From contig NZ_PPQC01000065.1 in the NCBI RefSeq assembly GCF_002902365.1, forward strand, positions 1 to 44,107: 44,107 bases of DNA, read 5' to 3'. Made by a program: the position numbers and the translations under genes. The stretch is from Staphylococcus cohnii subsp. cohnii. Its GTDB lineage: Bacteria; Bacillota; Bacilli; Staphylococcales; Staphylococcaceae. Shown one piece after another: positions 39,078-44,107 of this stretch (positions are counted from its first letter, which is position 1; every line of letters starts with the position of its first letter). Under the pieces are notes generated by a model that saw nothing but the letters and a program-made list of their open reading frames with translations, made no database searches and was not told where the DNA came from.

Positions 39078-39743
39078 TTATTCCTCCAGATATTTAGTCG
39101 TAGCGTCTGATAATGACAAATCACCATTGATGATTTGAAATTCGTGACCTTGTAATGCTTCATCAGTTAATACAGAAACAAGCACTTCTGCTACATCTTC
39201 TCTTGTAATAGACGGATTTTGTACATTTTCAAATTGCGCACTCATATTGAATTGTTGCGTTTCATGTTCGTTTGTTAAAGTGCCTGGATGTACGATGGTA
39301 TATTTTAAATTTGCATGTCTTAAGTAGTCATCCGCATAATGTTTTGCAATGGTATATGGTTTCAAGTCGCCTGACGCATCAAAAGCTTCTCGACGTGAGT
39401 CGTACGTTGATACCATAACAAAGTGTTGACGACCGACGTGTTCACTTGCTTTAATTGCTTTCACTGCACCGTCTAAATCTACTATGATTGTTTGATCGTC
39501 ACCTGTCCTTCCACCAGAACCGACGGAAAAAAGGATTTGATCATACGGTTTAAATAATTCTATTAATTCATCAATAGATTGTTTTGCAACATCAATGTAA
39601 GTTGCATCAATACCATCTGCTTTTAAAACTTCAACTTGTTCTTCTTTTCTAACACCGGCAGTAAAGTCAACGTTTCGTGCTTTGAGTTTGCGTACGAGAT
39701 GTTGACCAACGCCACCATGAGCGCCAATTATTAATGATTTCAT
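39078..39743 (-). CDS. NAD(P)H-binding atypical SDR (NmrA/YwnB-like)
   Basis: A 221-aa Rossmann protein: MKSLIIGAHGGVGQHLVRKL holds the GxxGxxG motif, ILFSVGSGGRTGDDQ and FVMVSTYDSRREAF follow, then YTIAKHYADDYLRH and YTIVHPGTLTNE. This is the atypical SDR-a5 family, thought to sense or reduce with NAD(P)H; the substrate is unknown. AAAGGAGCG precedes the ATG. It is the middle gene of a three-gene operon with a DJ-1 family protein and a truncated NADP oxidoreductase, a set suggestive of reactive-carbonyl or oxidative stress response. Confidence 0.8.
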   Translation of the reverse strand: MKSLIIGAHGGVGQHLVRKLKARNVDFTAGVRKEEQVEVLKADGIDATYIDVAKQSIDELIELFKPYDQILFSVGSGGRTGDDQTIIVDLDGAVKAIKASEHVGRQHFVMVSTYDSRREAFDASGDLKPYTIAKHYADDYLRHANLKYTIVHPGTLTNEHETQQFNMSAQFENVQNPSITREDVAEVLVSVLTDEALQGHEFQIINGDLSLSDATTKYLEE

Positions 39744-39764
39744 GTGTATCGCTCCTTTTTAAAA

Positions 39765-40448
39765 TTATTGATTAGCTAAGATTTTTAAAGCATGTTCAGC
39801 AACTGCATGTCCTGATTGAGGATTTTGACCAGTGACAATGCGACCATCTACGACTGCGAAATTACTCCAGTCATCCTCTTTTTTAAAATGTGCACCGTTA
39901 CTAATAAATTCGTCTTCTAATAAATATGGCATGTATTCAGTTGTACCATTTGCTTGTTCTTCACTATTTGTAAAACCAGTCACGTCTTTATGACGAACGA
40001 GGTAATCGCCATTTTCTTTAATGTCGAGTAGACCAGCCGCACCATGACATACAGAAGAGAGAACGCCTTGGTTATTGTAAATACTTAACGCAATGTCGTT
40101 AAGTTCTTTGTTATTTCTAAAATCCCAAATCGCACCATGTCCACCTGCAAAGTAAATGGCTTGATAGTCGCTAGGATTAACCTCTTTTGGAGATAATGTT
40201 TGTCCAAATTTATTCATATAATCATGATCCGTGTAGTATTCCCAGTCCTCAGCTCCCATCATTTCAGGGTTAAGACTGATAGGATCAAGAGGCACATATC
40301 CACCGTTCGGACTTACGAAATCAACATCATAACCTGCGTCATAGAAATCTTTCGCAAAGTGTGTAACCTCTGAGAACCACGCACCCGTAGGTCTGTCTAA
40401 ATTATCGTATTTCGCAATGTTTGTTACAACAATTAAAGCCTTTTTCAT
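39765..40448 (-). CDS. DJ-1/PfpI family protein (type 1 glutamine amidotransferase-like)
   Basis: A 227-aa protein of the Hsp31/DJ-1 group. The nucleophile elbow is SVCHGAAG (Cys about 134), preceded by AIYFAGGHGAIWDF, and RPTGAWFSEV near the N-terminus carries the conserved Glu. Members are glyoxalase III-type or protein/nucleotide deglycation enzymes in carbonyl stress. AGGAGGAAAG precedes the ATG. It heads the minus-strand operon and diverges from a MerR regulator that probably controls it. Confidence 0.85.
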   Translation of the reverse strand: MKKALIVVTNIAKYDNLDRPTGAWFSEVTHFAKDFYDAGYDVDFVSPNGGYVPLDPISLNPEMMGAEDWEYYTDHDYMNKFGQTLSPKEVNPSDYQAIYFAGGHGAIWDFRNNKELNDIALSIYNNQGVLSSVCHGAAGLLDIKENGDYLVRHKDVTGFTNSEEQANGTTEYMPYLLEDEFISNGAHFKKEDDWSNFAVVDGRIVTGQNPQSGHAVAEHALKILANQ

Positions 40449-40491
40449 TGTCTTTCCTCCTCATTCATGTTTGTATAGATTACAATATCAG

Positions 40492-40507
40492 TTAAACCTT
40501 GGTTTAA
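40492..40507. promoter_or_regulatory. probable MerR operator
   Basis: The dyad TTAAACC-TT-GGTTTAA lies in the 77-base gap between the DJ-1 operon and the divergent MerR gene. On the minus strand a TTAAAC -35 and a weak TAATCT -10 would be 19 bases apart, the long spacing MerR proteins act on. The dyad would overlap the -35, so details are uncertain. Confidence 0.45.
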
Positions 40508-40525
40508 GAGAAAGGATATGCTTAT

Positions 40526-40873
40526 ATGAAACAATATTACATTGAATATGTCTCAGATTATTGCAATATACCTAAAAGCAAACTGCGTTATTACGAGAAA
40601 AAGAATATCTTGAAACACATCGACAGAGATAGCAATAACAAGCGTTTATACACAGACGACGATATCGAAATGATTAAATTTATCCAGTGCCTAAGCAATT
40701 TGAATATGCCATTAAAAGAAATACGAAAAAACACAGACATGCTTTATCAAAACAAAATAGATGTCCCAAGCGTTTTACGCGCACACCTAGAATTCTTGAA
40801 TGAACAACGGAATTTGGTCAGTAAACATATCGACTTAATTGAACAAAAATTACAAACTGCCATGACCGAGTGA
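40526..40873 (+). CDS. MerR family regulator
   Basis: A 115-aa MerR-type protein: an N-terminal winged helix with CNIPKSKLRYYEKKNIL and RLYTDDDIEMIKFIQCLSNL, then a C-terminal dimerisation helix (HLEFLNEQRNLVSKHIDLIE). No Cys cluster for metal is present, so it resembles the short MerR regulators that answer to aldehydes or redox stress. It is divergent from the DJ-1/oxidoreductase operon, which it probably activates. Confidence 0.85.
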   Translation: MKQYYIEYVSDYCNIPKSKLRYYEKKNILKHIDRDSNNKRLYTDDDIEMIKFIQCLSNLNMPLKEIRKNTDMLYQNKIDVPSVLRAHLEFLNEQRNLVSKHIDLIEQKLQTAMTE

Positions 40874-40905
40874 CGAGGGAAAGGTATATGTGAATTAAAA
40901 TAACG

Positions 40906-41312
40906 ATGCTAACAAGTCATAGACTATACACAAATCTAATCCTATTATATGTAAATCATGCTCCACTATTAAGTGAATGTACAGAAAATAGAAATTATAT
41001 CAGAGAAATTCGAAGATATGTTTGGCAAGATGATTTTGATATAATAGAAGATTTAAGGCTTATAGATTCAATTAAAAAACATATAAACTAAGGGGCCAAA
41101 CAGTAAAAACACGATTTGGTGATGCAAAAGAACAGCATAGTAAGAGATGGGCAAGATATAAAGGTAGTAAAAAAGTTCCATAGACACCACCGCTTATTTG
41201 CGCTGCCATAAATCATAAAAAGTTGGCAATGTATCTCGTTAAAGAGCCACAAATAGCTATGATAAAACGTAATTTAATCATGATTTTAGTGAAAATTATT
41301 AGTTTATACTAA
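40906..41312 (+). pseudogene. remnant of an IS1182-family (IS1272-like) transposase
   Basis: The stretch encodes degraded C-terminal transposase sequence. First SECTENRNYIREIRRYVWQD corresponds to the C-x(n)-C...IRRHIWQDY region; after a stop near 41,091, VKTRFGDAKEQHSKRWARYK matches the family's FADAKEKHGMRYTKYRG block holding the last acidic catalytic residue; after a TAG, LICAAINHKKLAMYL matches the final AAMNLKKLA. Two or more stops and a frame change make it inactive. The N-terminal two-thirds is absent, and no terminal inverted repeat was identified. The last ~50 bases do not clearly belong. Confidence 0.65.
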
Positions 41313-41347
41313 AAACAAACTGAACTTATAAATTTAAGTTCAGTTTG
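41311..41347 (-). terminator. terminator of the 538-aa protein gene
   Basis: A perfect 13-bp stem (CAAACTGAACTTA / TAAGTTCAGTTTG) with a 6-base loop is followed by T5 on the minus strand, 35 bases beyond the stop codon. Confidence 0.85.
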
Positions 41348-41381
41348 TCCATAGTCTGAAATGAGGCATATGTCTCTTTTT

Positions 41382-42998
41382 TTATACTTTATAAACATTT
41401 TTTCTAAACACTTCTTGATATTGAACATACCCTGATAAATAGTGTTCAATATCATCAATTCTTACTCTATAGCCATGATGTTTAATGAAGAATGAATTCA
41501 CAATGCGTGCTGGATTTTTGAAATACATAGCAATTTCAGGATAAAAGTAGCCTGTTCTTTCATAATCAGCTCTTAAATGTATAGTATTAATGAATTTTTC
41601 TTCATCTAAATAAGTTTCAACAAGTTCAACATAGCCTGTCTTTTTAGCTTTTTCTACTAAGTGATACGTCGCCATTAACATTTCTAAAAATGTTGGGAAT
41701 GTCGTTTCCCTTTGTTGCATATAATCTAAATAACTCGATACGTTCTGAATGCCAAATTTATAATATTTCTCTTGTGGATCAATTTGTACTAATTCATTTG
41801 TACAATATCCTAACCAGTGATCATGATACTTCCAATATTTTTTCTCTATAAACATTTCAAATAACATTTTGATTGTATTCAACCATTCTTCATTATGATC
41901 AATTTGATAAAGTCTTAATAATGCTAAAGCAGCTTCACCATCATAATATACAATTCTGAATTGTTCTTTTATCGTTAAATCAGGATAATTTAATACGTGA
42001 ATCGTTTGTTGTTGATCATCAATCATCGTCAATATCCCTTTTGCAACTTTCTGTGCAGCTTCTAAATATTGATTTTTCTCAGGTACATGCTTTAAATATT
42101 CACAAATCGCGAAGATAAATGCAGCATTTTGACCTAATTTTATTTCATTCATACCTTCTGTATCATCAAATATATATCCTGCGCCATCAACTTCATATAA
42201 ATAATGCTTGATTAAATAATCAATCGCCTTTTCTACAATTGTGACATCTTCATTTAAATAACTCAGACCTTCTATTAATGCATATGTTGAAGATGAATGA
42301 CGTAAATTATTATAAAATCCTATTTCTTTATCGAAATGTGGAAAATAACCATAAATATACTTTCCGTTATCTTGAATTTGATTTTTCAAAAAGTGAGTAC
42401 TTGTCTCAATTAGTCGATCGATTTCTTCATTAATATTATCAATTTTTCTTAGACCTTTACGATATCCCTTTTCTTCTAATTCAATAAGTTGATCTTTTTC
42501 AATAAAATAGCTTTTCGTGTAGAACTTATAAACATCTTCATTTTCATAATTACGATGTGTGAAATATTTTCTTATTCTTTTGTATTTTTTAATATAGTTG
42601 TTAATGTTCTTCTCAGACATGAAAAGCTCTTTACTATTAGGTTCTGGTCTTATAAACGCATTGGTATTAATTTCTTCAGGTAAGAATGCTAACTCCCAAT
42701 TATTATCTAATGAAAAGCCATATTCTACATAATTTCTACGAGTATGAGTTAAATCATGCTTTAATTGTTCATATTTAATTTTTTCAATTGATGTAACGAA
42801 ATCTATTTTGATCCATTCAGCATTTTTACCAGTATTTTTTCGAAATGATTCGATATATTTTTTAATATTTCGTTCAGCATTATTAGCTTTAAACATTTTT
42901 ACTATAGCCTTTTGGGAAGGATGACCAACACTAACAAATATTTTTTCTACATCAGAATTACTATTGAATAAATTCTTTAGTTGATTAGATATCTCCAT
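41382..42998 (-). CDS. unrecognised 538-aa protein with an (alpha/alpha) toroid-like C-terminal half
   Basis: The first ~190 residues are a charged alpha/beta region (VGHPSQKAIVKMFKANNAER, WIKIDFVTS). From about 190 to 480 helical hairpins repeat with conserved turns: HSSSTYALIEGLSYL, GYIFDD, KLGQNAAFIFAICEYLKH, YYDGEAALALLRLYQI. That pattern is typical of six-hairpin toroid enzymes acting on sugars or prenyl substrates. No signal peptide or membrane segment is present, so it acts in the cytoplasm. It lies 140 bases downstream of a Ser-Asp repeat wall protein in the same direction, which suggests, but does not prove, a role in modifying that protein or its wall glycan. AAAGGTATG lies before the ATG. 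Confidence 0.55.
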   Translation of the reverse strand: MEISNQLKNLFNSNSDVEKIFVSVGHPSQKAIVKMFKANNAERNIKKYIESFRKNTGKNAEWIKIDFVTSIEKIKYEQLKHDLTHTRRNYVEYGFSLDNNWELAFLPEEINTNAFIRPEPNSKELFMSEKNINNYIKKYKRIRKYFTHRNYENEDVYKFYTKSYFIEKDQLIELEEKGYRKGLRKIDNINEEIDRLIETSTHFLKNQIQDNGKYIYGYFPHFDKEIGFYNNLRHSSSTYALIEGLSYLNEDVTIVEKAIDYLIKHYLYEVDGAGYIFDDTEGMNEIKLGQNAAFIFAICEYLKHVPEKNQYLEAAQKVAKGILTMIDDQQQTIHVLNYPDLTIKEQFRIVYYDGEAALALLRLYQIDHNEEWLNTIKMLFEMFIEKKYWKYHDHWLGYCTNELVQIDPQEKYYKFGIQNVSSYLDYMQQRETTFPTFLEMLMATYHLVEKAKKTGYVELVETYLDEEKFINTIHLRADYERTGYFYPEIAMYFKNPARIVNSFFIKHHGYRVRIDDIEHYLSGYVQYQEVFRKNVYKV

Positions 42999-43090
42999 AC
43001 ATTACATACCTTTCTGTATTAACTTTTATAAAAATAAGCCTAAATCTGTTTTATTAATGAAAATTATGAAACTACCCTAAAAATCATAGA

Positions 43091-43117
43091 GGCTGGGACA
43101 AAAAATTTGCCCCAGCC
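43091..43117. terminator. GGCTGGG-type terminator
   Basis: GGCTGGG and CCCAGCC arms, 13-base AT loop, the common staphylococcal intergenic hairpin. It lies just past the stop of the Ser-Asp repeat gene. Confidence 0.65.
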
Positions 43118-43139
43118 ATAAAATTTCATTTATATAATT

Positions 43140-44107
43140 CTAGTTATTTTCTTTGTTGTCTTTTTTGCGACGACCAAGTAAGAATAATGATCCAATTCCA
43201 GCAAATAAACCGCCGAATAAAGCACCGTTATTTATTGGTTGTTCACCAGTGTCTGGTAATTTCTTATCATTATTTGATTTATCATGATCATCTGTAGTTG
43301 CAGCTTTTGCAATGCCGTTTCCACCATTGTTGTTTGAATCAGTTGAACCCATTCCCATATCTGAATCAGAGTCTGCATCTGAATCAGAGTCTGCGTCTGA
43401 ATCACTGTCTGCATCTGAGTCAGAATCTGCATCTGAATCTGAGTCTGCATCTGAATCTGAGTCTGCATCTGAGTCAGAATCTGCATCTGAGTCAGAATCT
43501 GCATCTGAATCTGAGTCTGCATCTGAATCTGAGTCTGCATCTGAGTCAGAGTCTGCATCTGAATCACTGTCTGCGTCTGAATCAGAGTCTGCATCTGAAT
43601 CAGAGTCTGCATCTGAGTCAGAATCTGCATCTGAGTCTGCGTCCGCATCTGAATCTGAGTCTGCATCTGAGTCAGAGTCTGCATCTGAATCTGAGTCTGC
43701 ATCTGAATCACTGTCTGCGTCTGAATCACTGTCTGCGTCTGAATCAGAGTCTGCATCTGAGTCAGAATCCGCATCTGAATCAGAGTCTACATCTGAATCT
43801 GAGTCTGCGTCTGAATCAGAGTCTGCATCTGAGTCAGAATCCGCATCTGCATCTGAGTCTGCATCTGAGTCAGAGTCTGCATCTGCATCTGAATCACTGT
43901 CTGCGTCTGAATCACTGTCTGCGTCTGAATCTGAATCAGCATCTGCGTCTGAGTCTGCATCTGAGTCAGCATCTGCATCTGAGTCTGCATCTGAATCAGC
44001 ATCTGAGTCTGCATCTGCGTCTGAGTCTGAGTCTGCATCTGAGTCAGCATCTGCATCTGCGTCTGCATCTGAATCAGCATCTGAGTCTGCATCTGCGTCT
44101 GCATCTG
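43140..44107 (-). CDS. Ser-Asp/Asp-Ala repeat LPXTG wall protein, C-terminal part
   Basis: The frame is open from the window edge to the stop at 43140, about 322 codons. It consists of some 250 residues of SD/AD dipeptide repeats ([12 protein letters not shown] type, one DV unit), a short spacer ([15 protein letters not shown]), the sorting signal LPDTGEQ, a hydrophobic helix ([18 protein letters not shown]) and [10 protein letters not shown]. That is the C-terminal architecture of Sdr/Clf proteins, anchored to peptidoglycan by sortase A, with the repeat acting as a glycosylated stalk. The ligand-binding domain lies outside the window, so the member cannot be named. Glycosyltransferases able to modify SD repeats are encoded elsewhere in the window. 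Confidence 0.9.
   Translation of the reverse strand, partial: DADADADSDADSDADADADADSDADSDSDADADSDADSDADSDADADSDADSDADADSDSDADSDSDADSDSDADADSDSDADSDADADSDSDADSDSDADSDSDVDSDSDADSDSDADSDSDADSDSDADSDSDADSDSDADSDSDADSDSDADADSDADSDSDADSDSDADSDSDADSDSDADSDSDADSDSDADSDSDADSDSDADSDSDADSDSDADSDSDADSDSDADSDSDADSDSDADSDSDMGMGSTDSNNNGGNGIAKAATTDDHDKSNNDKKLPDTGEQPINNGALFGGLFAGIGSLFLLGRRKKDNKENN
43359..44107 (-). repeat. 6/18-base SD/AD-coding repeat tract
   Basis: Built of 6-base units (GCATCT, GAATCA, GAGTCT, CTGTCT and variants on the plus strand), many grouped into 18-base units encoding DSDSDA. All lengths are multiples of six, so the coding frame is kept. One unit, ACATCT, changes Ala to Val. Confidence 0.9.

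Noticed and set aside
43232..44104. Long minus-strand frames reading [14 protein letters not shown] repeats
   Set aside because: They are out-of-frame readings of the Ser-Asp repeat tract; the SD/AD frame ends in a proper LPXTG sorting signal.
43359..44107. Repeat tract as a CRISPR array
   Set aside because: Units are 6-18 bases, contiguous, without unique spacers, and keep a coding frame.

Overview
The window reads as chromosomal DNA of a Staphylococcus. The support is very low GC, strong AGGAGG-type ribosome sites, a YSIRK signal with LPXTG surface proteins, a Ser-Asp repeat wall protein, an IsaB-family remnant, malate:quinone oxidoreductase, an Fst-type toxin and a staphylococcal cassette chromosome (SCC) attachment sequence. 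The species cannot be fixed from the sequence alone.

Left part (1-25,994), metabolic and cell-wall genes, mostly intact. It opens with the first 16 codons of an IsaA/SceD-like secreted protein, preceded by two perfect WalR-type boxes. Then come a BstA/YfiT-type DinB protein, an SLC13 anion symporter, a 2,4-dienoyl-CoA-reductase-like SDR with a cre site, mqo, a 33-aa peptide, a DUF2975/HTH pair, a PF09818 ATPase, a YhgE/Pip protein divergent from a TetR regulator, and an ArsR-CadA metal-efflux operon with a 12-6-12 operator. A beta-glucoside locus follows: licT, a promoter overlapping a cre, a RAT antiterminator/terminator, bglF broken by one stop codon, and two GH1 phospho-beta-glucosidases. 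A cytosine-deaminase-like amidohydrolase, a PBP4-like carboxypeptidase, a VanY-like lipoprotein and a TarM/Sdg-like glycosyltransferase complete it.

Middle part (26,000-32,230), a decayed surface-adhesin region. It holds relic reading frames, an Fst-type toxin with its antisense RNA, a truncated MFS transporter, a YSIRK/LPXTG serine-rich protein gene with one frameshift and two stops, and its likely glycosylation pair gtfA (stop at codon 26) and gtfB (intact). No accessory Sec genes are visible.

Right-middle part (32,211-37,910), an SCC-like element remnant. From the att-like junction at 37,871-37,910 inward (leftward) there is a decayed EVE-HNH endonuclease gene, a GIY-YIG nuclease, two unrecognised ORFs that look like one gene split by a stop, and the SCC replication module CCPol-MP followed by a truncated third gene at the Cch2 position, cut off against gtfB.

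Right part (38,052-44,107): a broken isaB-like gene, a three-gene oxidoreductase/DJ-1 operon divergent from a MerR regulator (its last gene truncated), an IS1182-family transposase relic, a 538-aa protein of unknown role, and the 3' part of a large Ser-Asp/Asp-Ala repeat LPXTG protein running off the window. From about 26 kb onward broken genes are common, as expected of a recombination-prone accessory region.
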